DNA from: Chloroflexota bacterium
GTDB lineage: Bacteria > Chloroflexota > Anaerolineae > Anaerolineales > Anaerolineaceae
Direction: 5' to 3'
DNA length: 64,000 nt
Assembly (NCBI GenBank): GCA_021779955.1
Contig: JAJXZS010000005.1
Location: 1-64,000 of the forward strand
The notes under the pieces were generated by a model. It was not told the DNA's origin. It saw only the letters and a program-made list of their open reading frames with translations, and did no database searches. Within the stretch, counting starts at the first letter, position 1, and each line of letters starts with the position of its first letter. The position numbers were made by a program, and so were the translations under genes. Positions 8,286-16,792 of the stretch are shown piece after piece.

Positions 8286-8309
8286 GAGAGCGGCAGCGCC
8301 GCTCTCTTG
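8275..8309 (-). terminator. Terminator of pepF
   Basis: Minus-strand stem CAAGAGAGCGGC (8309-8298) with GCCGCTCTCTTG (8294-8283), three-base loop, then TTTTGTC. It separates pepF from yqeB. Confidence 0.8.
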
Positions 8310-8328
8310 AGCATACAAAAATGATGGT

Positions 8329-10134
8329 TTAGAGCTTGCAGTAGTGATCCACCCGCTTTTCGATGATCTTCAGGCTGTCCTGCCAGAATCCCTTGCTGCG
8401 AATGTCGATGCCGAAACGCGCTGCCAGGTCGGCGGCAGGGGCTTCGCCGGTGCTCGCCAGTAGGTTTTCATAATCAGGGATGAAAGATGCGCCCCGCTTC
8501 TGGTAGATGGCATACAACCCTGTGCCGAAAAGCAGGCCGAAGGCATAGGGATAGTTATAGAAAGACAGGCCGGTGCTGTAATAATGCGGCTTCCAGGTCC
8601 ACATCCATTTTTGCAGGTGACGCTCATCCAGTCCGTTGCCGTAACTGGCTTTCTGGCAGTCGAGCATGATTTCGCACAATTCGTCGGCGCTGAGTTCTGC
8701 CTTCTCGCGGCGTTCGAAGACTTCTTTTTCGAACAGGTAGCGCGAGTAGATATCGACGACGATCTGGCTGTCGTTGTTCAATTGAGATTCAAGAATGGAT
8801 AGTTCCTCAGCTGGATTCTTCACCATCTCAAGCGCAGCGCTGGTGACGATGGTCTCGCACATGATCGACGCCGTTTCTGCAAGGGTCATTGGCGTGAATT
8901 TCTGGATCTCGGTCTTCCCTGCTTTGATTGCGCAATCGTTGTGGAAACCATGCCCGAGTTCATGCGCAACGGTGGAGACGGAATCGAACGAACCGTCGAA
9001 GTTGGTGAGCACCCGCGATTCGCCAACCCCGGGAACTTCCATGCAAAAAGCCCCGCCTCGTTTGCCGTTTCTCATTTCAGCATCGATCCAATTGTGGTCG
9101 AAGGCGCGTTTGGCGAAATTCGATAGATCCGGGGAGAACTTGCCGAAATTGGTGAGCACAAAGTCGCGCGTATCGGCCCAGGTATATGTCGTTTGCGATT
9201 CACCAACGGGAGCATTCAGATTCCACCAGGACAGTTTTTCTTCGCCAAACTGTTTGGCTTTCGCCACGAAATAGCGCCTGAACATGGGCAGCGAATCCTT
9301 CATCGCATCGAGCATGGCTTCCAGGGTTGCCCTGTCGATTCTCGAAGCATCCAGCGAACTATGGATGGCGTCTTTGCGCCCGCGATGGCGGTTGAGCGTG
9401 TTCACTTCGCCCTTGATCCCGTTCATCGCGGCTGCCAAAGGCTCTTTGACCGTTTCCCAAACCTTGTTCTCGGCTTCGTATCCGCGCCGGCGAACGTCCT
9501 CAACAGGATGAGATCGCAGGTTGATGATGGCGGTGATGGGCATTTGTTGAACCTTGCCGTCCATTTCGAAATCGACCGTGATTTGTGAAGTGACGGTTCC
9601 CTGCAGCTTGCTCCAGGCATTTCCGCTGCTCAACGACAACTCGGAAGCAAGCATCTCTTCAGGTTCAGACATCAGGTATTTGCTTTGCTCGGCGGCTTCT
9701 TTCAGATAGAACGCGTGAGCTTTCGTCACCGGATTCAGATCGACGAAATTAGGGATCTTTGCAGCCACGCTGCCGATCCATGCGCGCGTCTGGATTTCAA
9801 GCTTGTCCACATCGACCAGGATCTGCTCGAGCTCGGATTGTTTCTTGAGCGCTCCCTTGTCGAATGAATTGGTGGAAACGAAGGACTCGATATAGGCTCG
9901 CAGCGTTCCGGCAATGAGCAAGATATCGTTATAGCGCTTGACCAGATCGCTGGCCGTATCGGCCAGCACCTGGCTGGCGGATGACGCGTTGACTTTGCTG
10001 ACCTTGACCTCAAGGAATTTTTTCTGCTCAGCGATCAACGATTTCAACTTCGCGGTCGCAGCAGCATATTCTTTACTGGCCAGTGACGGGTAGACATTCG
10101 TCAGTTTCCAGTGGGGAAGAGTTTCGGGGCTCAT
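8329..10134 (-). CDS. pepF: Oligoendopeptidase F family zinc metallopeptidase (M3B)
   Basis: A 601-residue cytosolic peptidase, the usual length for PepF. The zinc site HELGH is at residues 391-395, with the third ligand in the downstream TLAETASIMCE helix. The N-terminal half is all-helical (LVKRYNDILLIAGTLRAYIES and similar), as expected of the M3 'clamp'. It degrades short peptides released from protein or peptide import. The start has AGGAGAAAG just upstream on the minus strand. It is followed by its own strong terminator, so it is monocistronic. No frameshift or missing catalytic residue is seen. Confidence 0.95.
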   Translation of the reverse strand: MSPETLPHWKLTNVYPSLASKEYAAATAKLKSLIAEQKKFLEVKVSKVNASSASQVLADTASDLVKRYNDILLIAGTLRAYIESFVSTNSFDKGALKKQSELEQILVDVDKLEIQTRAWIGSVAAKIPNFVDLNPVTKAHAFYLKEAAEQSKYLMSEPEEMLASELSLSSGNAWSKLQGTVTSQITVDFEMDGKVQQMPITAIINLRSHPVEDVRRRGYEAENKVWETVKEPLAAAMNGIKGEVNTLNRHRGRKDAIHSSLDASRIDRATLEAMLDAMKDSLPMFRRYFVAKAKQFGEEKLSWWNLNAPVGESQTTYTWADTRDFVLTNFGKFSPDLSNFAKRAFDHNWIDAEMRNGKRGGAFCMEVPGVGESRVLTNFDGSFDSVSTVAHELGHGFHNDCAIKAGKTEIQKFTPMTLAETASIMCETIVTSAALEMVKNPAEELSILESQLNNDSQIVVDIYSRYLFEKEVFERREKAELSADELCEIMLDCQKASYGNGLDERHLQKWMWTWKPHYYSTGLSFYNYPYAFGLLFGTGLYAIYQKRGASFIPDYENLLASTGEAPAADLAARFGIDIRSKGFWQDSLKIIEKRVDHYCKL

Positions 10135-10211
10135 GCTTTCTCCTTAATTAGAGTCTAAACGCAAGCTTGATTATACGGCTAAACCCCCGCAAGGTTCAAC
10201 CCGGCCCCCAT

Positions 10212-10934
10212 TCAGGCCTGGATGGCTTGCTTCCTGCCTGCCTGACTCCTGGCTCGCAAGATGCGATAGGCTGTTAGAATCGCGAGCACCCCAAACGTGG
10301 ATGTATAGATCAGCCGCGCCCAGTTGAAGGTCGCATCGGTGCCTGCGCCCAAACCATGGAACAGCGCAATGAGGTAGGTGAGGTAACTGAAATAATGAAT
10401 GAAGCGCCAGGCTTTTTTTGAAATCTTTCGCCTGACATAGAACGTGGCAGTGATCAGAATCCACAGGTAGAACGCGACCTGGCCGATGCCGACGTATCCT
10501 GGCCTGTAGTTGGTGATGGCAAACGGCGTCAGGACTTGAAGCGGCGATAACAGCAGGTAGCCGTCACCGATCAGGATCAGGCCGTGGAAAAGGGCGAAAA
10601 CCAGCCCCAGGATCGTAAAGTACTGGTGCAGGTCAATCGCAGTGGGCAGGCCGGGCCAGATCGCTGCGGCCTTGTTCGTTACGGAGACTCCAAGCACCAT
10701 CGATGCCCAGAGTAAAAAATAAGCGATAATTGCGCTCGATCTTGAAATGTACCAGAAAACTTTGGGTTGCTCTCCTGTAATCGAACTGCTCATCCCGGGC
10801 ACCCACGCAGGTAAAACCAGGATCGCGGCTGCTGCGCCACCCACCGTGGCGAGGATGAGCAGCAGCAATGCCCAGGGGCTGATCGATGGCGTGATTTGTT
10901 CGATGTCAGTTGCATTCTTGACGTTTTGGTCCAT
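10212..10934 (-). CDS. Ferric-reductase-like transmembrane protein
   Basis: About 240 residues with seven hydrophobic segments and histidines placed as in the heme-binding ferric-reductase/MsrQ-like domain (LHQYFTILGLVFALFHGLIL and HYFSYLTYLIALFHGLGAG). Such proteins pass electrons across the membrane through b-type hemes. I choose ATG 10934, which has GGAG five bases upstream and overlaps the end of apbE by 29 bases. A longer frame to 11009 would lie inside apbE. It is the last gene of a four-gene operon with a PepSY protein, a Pro-rich anchored protein and apbE, which suggests an extracytoplasmic flavin-linked electron route (inference). Confidence 0.82.
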   Translation of the reverse strand: MDQNVKNATDIEQITPSISPWALLLLILATVGGAAAAILVLPAWVPGMSSSITGEQPKVFWYISRSSAIIAYFLLWASMVLGVSVTNKAAAIWPGLPTAIDLHQYFTILGLVFALFHGLILIGDGYLLLSPLQVLTPFAITNYRPGYVGIGQVAFYLWILITATFYVRRKISKKAWRFIHYFSYLTYLIALFHGLGAGTDATFNWARLIYTSTFGVLAILTAYRILRARSQAGRKQAIQA

Positions 10935-11859
10935 CTTGACTCCACAAATAACTTTCGAATAATGAACTAAGAATAATTTCACCGTTCTCCAATTGGAGAA
11001 GGTAGGCAATACCTGGTTGCTCGTCCAGCCATGCCTGCCCGCGCGCGCTTCCCAGGATCACCGCTGCCTTCGCCGCCGCTTCTGCGCTCATGACATCTCC
11101 TGCGATGATCGTGGCAGAGAACACATCGCCGACGGCAGGCATTCCTGTCCAGGGGTCGATCAAATGATGCATCACCTCGCCGCCAACCAGCCAGCGCCTG
11201 TAATCCTTGCCCGATGTGGCGATTCCCCTTCCGCCCACCTCGATCAATGCCACATGTTCCTCAGGCGCAAGCGGATTTTCTACACCGATCAGCCAGGGCA
11301 TGCCGTCTGCCATTTGACCGCTGATGGCAATGTCGCCGCCTGCGTTGACCAGGCACGGGGCAAATTCGTCAAGCCTTTGCATGGCCTGATGGGCGGCCCA
11401 ACCCTTCACGAACCCGCCCAGGTCGACATGGACACCCTCCGGCAGCAGCACCCGGTTTGCAGAGGCATCGATCTCGAACATGCAGGCATCCGGCGGCACA
11501 GGCAGATGACCAAGATCAAGCCCGCGGGATTGCGCCTTCAGCGCATCGAAATCGACATCGTAGCCGCTGTAGATCAGCGCATTCAGAACGAGCGGGGTGA
11601 CCGCACCCCGGGTGACCTCGCGCATGGTCTGCGCCAGTTCCAACAGAGTCATGAGCGACTTGCTTGCATCGAAGGGTTTCCCGTTCGAGCGATTCAAGCG
11701 GCTCAACTCGCTTTCCGGGCGAAAACGGCTGAAAGTGTTCTCCCATTCCTCGAACCACAAAGGAACCTGGTGAACAATCTCGAGCACTTTGCTTTCAGTG
11801 CTGTCAACTGCCACCAGGATCTTTGAACCCATTGCTCGAAATTCGAGCTTTTGGATCAT
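10906..11859 (-). CDS. apbE: FAD:protein FMN transferase (ApbE family)
   Basis: A 317-residue enzyme that attaches FMN from FAD covalently to a threonine of extracytoplasmic flavoproteins. Family blocks are visible in order: MGSKILVAVD near the start, FSRFRPESELSRLN, VHVDLGGFVKGWAAHQA, CLVNAGGDIAISG, SGKDYRRW, HHLIDPWTGMP and AEAAAKAAVILG. No signal peptide or lipobox is present, unlike many exported ApbE proteins. The start ATG overlaps the preceding gene's stop (ATGA). No protein with the usual FMN-acceptor motif is evident in the operon, so its target is open. Confidence 0.92.
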   Translation of the reverse strand: MIQKLEFRAMGSKILVAVDSTESKVLEIVHQVPLWFEEWENTFSRFRPESELSRLNRSNGKPFDASKSLMTLLELAQTMREVTRGAVTPLVLNALIYSGYDVDFDALKAQSRGLDLGHLPVPPDACMFEIDASANRVLLPEGVHVDLGGFVKGWAAHQAMQRLDEFAPCLVNAGGDIAISGQMADGMPWLIGVENPLAPEEHVALIEVGGRGIATSGKDYRRWLVGGEVMHHLIDPWTGMPAVGDVFSATIIAGDVMSAEAAAKAAVILGSARGQAWLDEQPGIAYLLQLENGEIILSSLFESYLWSQDGPKRQECN

Positions 11860-12317
11860 TTCGATGAGCCGGTCGCCGTTGTGGGGACAGGAGTGCTGGG
11901 CACCGGCGTCGCCGGCGCGGCGGTGACAACTGGGTCGTTTGCTGCGGGCGCCGGTGCGGAGTTGCTATCGCTCGGCGCTGAATTGCCGGATTGTGTTGAC
12001 CTTGCGGGCAAATTTGCCAGGATCGTTGCTTTTGCCGGAGGCGTTACCAGCCTCAGGCTGCTCAGGGGTGGATTGGGGGATGCGCCTGGCTCCAGGGTTG
12101 GATCGAGATTCACCTGCACAAGCGGCGCCACAGTCGGCAGTGACGGTAATTCAAGTGTGGTTTCGATAGTATCGCTGGCCTGCTGAGCTTCCACCAGGCT
12201 TTGATTCGAGATCACGTTCCACAGGCCTACTGTGCCTGCCACCGATGTCAGTGCGAGCAGGGCTTTGGTTGCGCCCGGAACGAATTTCCTTTTCTTTTTA
12301 CCCGGTAGATTTTCCAT
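11856..12317 (-). CDS. Membrane-anchored Pro/Ala/Thr-rich hypothetical protein
   Basis: A 153-residue protein with a basic N-terminus (KKKRKF), one hydrophobic segment at about residues 16-37, and then a long disordered tail of Pro, Ala, Ser and Thr ending TTATGSSK. It is probably a bitopic protein with an external low-complexity stalk. It is the second gene of the PepSY-apbE-ferric-reductase operon and overlaps apbE by four bases, which makes a structural or acceptor role in that redox system plausible. No known domain is visible. Confidence 0.65.
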   Translation of the reverse strand: MENLPGKKKRKFVPGATKALLALTSVAGTVGLWNVISNQSLVEAQQASDTIETTLELPSLPTVAPLVQVNLDPTLEPGASPNPPLSSLRLVTPPAKATILANLPARSTQSGNSAPSDSNSAPAPAANDPVVTAAPATPVPSTPVPTTATGSSK

Positions 12318-12371
12318 GATATTTTTGATCGATATTTCTATCGCTTCCTTTCTTATGGCTGTTGCAGCCGG

Positions 12372-13130
12372 CTAATCGTCTACTTCGGGCCCGCTTTCTT
12401 GTTCTTCAGTGGGCGCCGGTGTTGGTTCGCTTGTGCCGGTGCTCTGATGGGAATCTTCGGTTTCAGTCTCGTGAATCGATGTCGTGCTCGATCCGGCAGG
12501 TATCTTCACCGCCAGGATCTTCCCGGTTAAACTGACATAAACCACCTTGCCGTTGGTGAATGTAATTTCGTACACGCTGCTGCCGTTGTAGCTTGTCACA
12601 GCAGCCGCCTGGATGTCTCCGCTGCCGATATAGGCTACGGCGAGCCGGGCAGCCTGCTCGGCACTGATGGTCTGCGCCGAGGGAGCCTGGATGGCATTGA
12701 ACAGGATTTCTCCAGTCGTTGCATCCACATAGATATTGCCGTTCTGGAACCGCACTTCGTATGCGGCAGTGCCGTCATAATTCACCAGCTCCGGTTCACT
12801 CAGCGCATAATCCCCTGCCGATTGGTATGCGATGGCCATTGCAGTCTGCGCATCAACCGGATAACTGTTCTTGCCTGCGTTTTCGGTGATTGTCTTTGCC
12901 ATGGCGGTGATCTGCTGGTTCGCCTGCTCCAGTTCGCCGTTCGCCTGGGCAAGCAGTGCCTGATACTCGGCTTCGCGTGCCTGGTAGGTGGCTACGGCGC
13001 TTGCGGCATTCACCTTTGGCGCGCCGGTTGACCGGTTGTTTGCCAGTACGCTTGTCACAACGCCGCCCGCGATCACCACAAGGAAGACCACGACGAAAAT
13101 CGAGATGAGTAAACTTTTATTCTTGAACAT
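12372..13130 (-). CDS. Membrane-anchored protein with two PepSY domains
   Basis: A 252-residue protein. Residues about 5-30 form a signal anchor. A short coiled-coil follows (YQAREAEYQALLAQANGELEQANQ). Then come two PepSY-like repeats, each ending in the same pattern: AYEVRFQNGNIYVDATTGEI at about 124-143 and VYEITFTNGKVVYVSLTGKI further on. The tail is Pro/Thr/Glu-rich. PepSY modules often occur in extracytoplasmic redox or protease-inhibitor proteins. It heads the apbE operon and faces away from the two-component system at 13268, which may control it (inference). Confidence 0.8.
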   Translation of the reverse strand: MFKNKSLLISIFVVVFLVVIAGGVVTSVLANNRSTGAPKVNAASAVATYQAREAEYQALLAQANGELEQANQQITAMAKTITENAGKNSYPVDAQTAMAIAYQSAGDYALSEPELVNYDGTAAYEVRFQNGNIYVDATTGEILFNAIQAPSAQTISAEQAARLAVAYIGSGDIQAAAVTSYNGSSVYEITFTNGKVVYVSLTGKILAVKIPAGSSTTSIHETETEDSHQSTGTSEPTPAPTEEQESGPEVDD

Positions 13131-13267
13131 GCAATTCCTCCTATCCAGATTCCCCTATTCCCAGATATAATTTATCCGATTTGGATTGACCTTTTCTTGA
13201 GAATTGTGCCGAGTTTTCCAATCCAATTCCAAGATTCACGCATTTTAATGGTAGGAAGGATAAGCTC

Positions 13268-13951
13268 ATGCGGGTACTTCTGATCGAGGACGATTTGCGT
13301 CTTTCGGGGTTGATCTGTAACGTGCTGAATGAAGAGAAATTCAACGTCGATACAGCCGAAGATGGCAACACCGGATTGGAATTAGCTCTCAGGGATACTT
13401 ACGAAATCATCATTCTGGATTGGATGCTCCCAGGCAGAGATGGACCTTCCATCTGCAGGGTGGCAAGGTCTGCACGCGTCCATTCCGCCATCCTGATCCT
13501 TACCGCCAGGGGGCAGGTCGAAGATCGCGTTGCCGGGCTCGAGAGCGGCGCAGACGATTACCTGGTCAAGCCGTTTTCATTCGAAGAACTGATTGCCCGC
13601 CTGCATGCCCTGAGCCGCCGCTTCAACACCGGCGTAAGCGACACGAATGAGCTCCGCCTTGGTTCTCTCGTGATGGATATCAAAGCCCACACCATCCGGC
13701 GCGGCGAAACCCCCATCGAACTCACCAAACGGGAATGGGATCTGCTCGAATACTTCCTGCGCAACCCCAATCAAACCCTAAGCCGTCAATCGATCATGGA
13801 CTACGTATGGTCCTACGATCGCAATGTGCAACCCGAGATGGTCGACGTGTATGTCTCCTACCTGCGTCAGAAGCTGCGATCCTCCGGCTTGGCTGACCCG
13901 ATCACGACTGTGCGGGGGTTTGGATACCGCCTGGAAGGAAATCATGCTTAA
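13268..13951 (+). CDS. OmpR-family response regulator
   Basis: A 227-residue protein. The receiver domain carries EDD at 7-9, the phospho-acceptor D51 in LDWMLPGRDG, and the conserved Lys in YLVKPFSFEEL. A C-terminal winged helix follows with LTKREWDLLEYFLRNPNQTLSR and TTVRGFGYRLE. It should bind direct-repeat DNA sites when phosphorylated by the kinase encoded next, which it overlaps by eight bases. The divergent PepSY-apbE operon is the nearest candidate target. The start ATG is preceded by AGGAAGGATAAGC. Confidence 0.95.
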   Translation: MRVLLIEDDLRLSGLICNVLNEEKFNVDTAEDGNTGLELALRDTYEIIILDWMLPGRDGPSICRVARSARVHSAILILTARGQVEDRVAGLESGADDYLVKPFSFEELIARLHALSRRFNTGVSDTNELRLGSLVMDIKAHTIRRGETPIELTKREWDLLEYFLRNPNQTLSRQSIMDYVWSYDRNVQPEMVDVYVSYLRQKLRSSGLADPITTVRGFGYRLEGNHA

Positions 13952-15320
13952 GGACCTTCGCCTGCGATTAACTTTGCTCTTTCTGCTCATCGGGGTGGGG
14001 CTTGTGGCAGTGCTCAGCATTGTCACCTACAGCCTGCTCAGGTATTACTTCATCTCAAGCACTGACCAGGCGCTGAAGGCGAAAATGGGCCTGCAATTTA
14101 TCGCCCTCAATGCGCCAATCCCGGCGGACCTGTATGAGTCCATCAGTACTTCGCGTTTATTCGCCATCGATACCATGACGATCCCATCAGACAATGAGAC
14201 GCCTGCGATCGACGCTGCAGATAAAAACGAGGAGGCAACAGAAGCCCGCAATCGAGGGCTGCAGGAAAGCGAACTCGCAGATATCTTTGTAATCCCGCTT
14301 TCGATAACCGGAACGCCGGCTAAAGGGTCTACCAGTTCGCTCAGTCCGGCCGTCACAGACCAGGCTGCCTTCGCCCAGGCGATACAATCCGGGTCTGACC
14401 TGCGCACCGTCACAACTTCAGATGGCATCCCCATCCGCTTGTTGACTTACCGCATTTCCAGCCAGGCAGGCATTGCTGCCATCCAGGCAGGCGTTTCGCT
14501 TCAACCCGAGATGAATGTGCTCGCCCAATTGCTTCGCGGACTCATATTGATTGGCGCTGGTAGCGTCTTCTTCATCGGGACAGGCGCCTGGCTTCTGGCG
14601 GGTCGCTATATTCGCCGCACTCAACTGGCATTCGAAAAACAGCAGTCCTTTGTAGCCAACGCGAGCCACGAACTGCGCGCGCCTCTCACCCTCATCCGCG
14701 CGGGTATCGAGGTAGCCAAACGCGAATCCAGGGATCCCAGGCAGATCGCCCTGCTCGACAATTCTCTAGCGGATGCCGACTACATGAAGCGGCTCATCGA
14801 AGATTTGCTCCTGCTTTCGCGCCTGGACACCCAGACTGTCCGCCTGGAGAAGGAGCCGGTCCAATTCCCGGATTTCCTGCAGACTGTCGCCCAAAAGATG
14901 GAAGTGATTGCTGCCGGGTCGGACGTCTCCATCAGCGCGGAATCCGATGCCTTTCAATTGTCTGCGGACCCGAACCGGCTGCAGCAGGTGCTCTTCATCC
15001 TCGTAGATAACGCCGTGCGCAACAATCGGCCTGGCGGCTTTATCAGGCTGACTGGCAGGCTGGCAGGAGACCACGCCATGATCGCTGTCATCGATTCGGG
15101 CAAGGGCATCCCGGAGGAGCATCTCGAGAAGGTTTTCGACCGCTTCTACACGGTAGACGACGGTTCGAAGGCTGCGCAAAAGGGCAGCGGGCTCGGCCTC
15201 TCGATTGCCAGCGGGCTGATCCACGCCCACCAGGGGCGCATCAAGATTGCAAGCAAGCCGGGCAAAGGCACTGCGGTGACGATCACGCTTCCTCTCAAAA
15301 CCAAATCGGTGCGGAAGTAG
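13944..15320 (+). CDS. Sensor histidine kinase
   Basis: About 458 residues. Membrane segments at about 10-31 and 195-220 enclose an extracytoplasmic sensor region of about 165 residues with no recognised fold. The dimerisation domain has the phosphorylated H242 in NASHELRAPLTLI. The ATP-binding domain has the N box (VDNAVRNN), the G1 box (DSGKGIPEEHLEKVFDRFY) and the G2 box (GSGLGLSI). It starts at ATG 13944, inside the last codons of the regulator gene; a longer upstream reading overlaps the regulator and is not used. It is the partner of the response regulator. Confidence 0.95.
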   Translation: MLKDLRLRLTLLFLLIGVGLVAVLSIVTYSLLRYYFISSTDQALKAKMGLQFIALNAPIPADLYESISTSRLFAIDTMTIPSDNETPAIDAADKNEEATEARNRGLQESELADIFVIPLSITGTPAKGSTSSLSPAVTDQAAFAQAIQSGSDLRTVTTSDGIPIRLLTYRISSQAGIAAIQAGVSLQPEMNVLAQLLRGLILIGAGSVFFIGTGAWLLAGRYIRRTQLAFEKQQSFVANASHELRAPLTLIRAGIEVAKRESRDPRQIALLDNSLADADYMKRLIEDLLLLSRLDTQTVRLEKEPVQFPDFLQTVAQKMEVIAAGSDVSISAESDAFQLSADPNRLQQVLFILVDNAVRNNRPGGFIRLTGRLAGDHAMIAVIDSGKGIPEEHLEKVFDRFYTVDDGSKAAQKGSGLGLSIASGLIHAHQGRIKIASKPGKGTAVTITLPLKTKSVRK

Positions 15321-15406
15321 ACACTTTTCGAGAAGTCAGGTGTTATTCTTGGTGATAAAATACCATGGCAATTGCATTATTCAACCGTTTTGGGGTGGAG
15401 GAATAA

Positions 15407-15961
15407 ATGGCACAAGATCGTACGCGCAAGATCGTTGTCGCAGGGGTTCTGTCGGCAATTTCCATTCTGTTGGGTCTCACCCGGTGGGGGTTCCTGCCCT
15501 GGTTCAGCGGCACTTCCCTGACCATTATGCACGTGCCTGTGATTATCGGAGCAATCCTCGAAGGACCGATCGTAGGCGGCGTGATTGGCCTCATCTTTGG
15601 CCTGTTCAGTTGGATCCAGTCGGTCGCTCCCAATGGAACTGGCGACATCATCTTCAGCAATATCGTCATCGCGGTATTGCCTCGCCTTTTCATCGGGCCG
15701 GTCGCATGGTTGGTCTATACCGCGCTCAAGCGCTGGCAGGTACCTGCCATCATCGTAGGTGCAATTGCGGGCTCCGCCACCAATACGGTGCTCGTTCTGG
15801 GTTTGATCGGATTGTGGGGTCTGTTCCCCTGGGCGTTGATTGCCACGACGGCCGTGGTCAACGGCTTGCCTGAGATCGTCATCTCAGCCGTGATCACGCT
15901 GCTGGTTGTTGCAATCGTCCGCCAGATTCGTGTTGGAAAGAAGCAGGGATCCCAGGTCTAG
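15407..15961 (+). CDS. ECF transporter substrate-specificity (S) component
   Basis: A 184-residue membrane protein with about six helices. An early basic end, DRTRKIVVAGVLSAISILLG, provides the Ala-rich helix that binds the T component. It then has MHVPVIIGAILEGPIVGGVIGLIFG, typical of the ECF S fold. S components bind a vitamin or related micronutrient; the substrate is not readable here. It has a good ribosome site (GGTGGAGG) and ends three bases from the tail of the oppositely oriented ecfT. A shared importer with the genes at 15965-18530 is likely. Thiamine is possible from the neighbourhood, but this gene has no visible riboswitch. Confidence 0.85.
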   Translation: MAQDRTRKIVVAGVLSAISILLGLTRWGFLPWFSGTSLTIMHVPVIIGAILEGPIVGGVIGLIFGLFSWIQSVAPNGTGDIIFSNIVIAVLPRLFIGPVAWLVYTALKRWQVPAIIVGAIAGSATNTVLVLGLIGLWGLFPWALIATTAVVNGLPEIVISAVITLLVVAIVRQIRVGKKQGSQV

Positions 15962-15964
15962 AGT

Positions 15965-16792
15965 CTAGATTTTTGGAGCAAACAGGGTCGTGGCAGCAAT
16001 GGCGAGCAGCGCGAGAATGAACAAGGCATCGCGCCAGTTGAATGTGTATTCGAACATGCTGGTGCGATTTGCTTTAAATCCATAGGCCCTCGCATCCATC
16101 GCCAGCGCCATCGTTTCAGACCGGCGCAGACTCGTGGTGAAGAGCGGGATGATGAGCGGAATGATCTGCCTGACCCGGCTGACCAATCCCTTCGATTTGC
16201 CTCCCCATTCCGCCCCGCGTGAAGCCTGCGCCTTGGCAATCCGTTCTGCCGATTGCGCCAGGAAGGGGATGAAGCGCAGGGTCACCTGGATTACCATCAC
16301 GAAATCCATGGTGGGAATGCCGATGCGATTGAGCGGCGTGAGCAGCTTCTGCAGCCCGTGAATCATCTCTGATGTCGAAGTGACGAAGGACATCAGGCTG
16401 ATCGCAAGGATCAGCGTGAAGAAGCGCAGAATGATCAGGATGCCTGAGAGGATTCCGGCGACCGATAAGACAACCGGACCCAGCCTGAAGATGATCGATG
16501 TTCCCGGGTTCGGGTAGAAGAAGAACTGCAGCACCGCAATGATGATCATGAAAGGCAGGGGCGGCAGCAGACCCTTCAAGGCGAACTTGAGCGGGATGCG
16601 CGAGAGCAGAATACCTGCGATCACCGCAATCAGGCCGATTCCGACGCCGATTTTTGATGTACTGAAAGTGATCGCAAGCATCATCAGCCCAAAGCCGACT
16701 ATTTTGGCGCGCGGGTCCATGCGGTGGAGCACCGACCCTGTCGGAATGTACTGCCCGATCGTTGCGCTGGGGAGGAATTCGAACTCACTCAT
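15965..16792 (-). CDS. ecfT: ECF transporter transmembrane (T) component
   Basis: A 275-residue protein of the CbiQ/EcfT family. It has several membrane helices followed by the long coupling helices with the two Ala-Arg-Gly type motifs, read here as AQASRGAEWGG and AMDARAYGF, which dock on the ATPases. HRMDPRAKI near the N-terminus is also typical. The start overlaps the end of the ATPase gene by eight bases, so the two are co-expressed. It scaffolds S and A components in the membrane. Confidence 0.93.
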   Translation of the reverse strand: MSEFEFLPSATIGQYIPTGSVLHRMDPRAKIVGFGLMMLAITFSTSKIGVGIGLIAVIAGILLSRIPLKFALKGLLPPLPFMIIIAVLQFFFYPNPGTSIIFRLGPVVLSVAGILSGILIILRFFTLILAISLMSFVTSTSEMIHGLQKLLTPLNRIGIPTMDFVMVIQVTLRFIPFLAQSAERIAKAQASRGAEWGGKSKGLVSRVRQIIPLIIPLFTTSLRRSETMALAMDARAYGFKANRTSMFEYTFNWRDALFILALLAIAATTLFAPKI

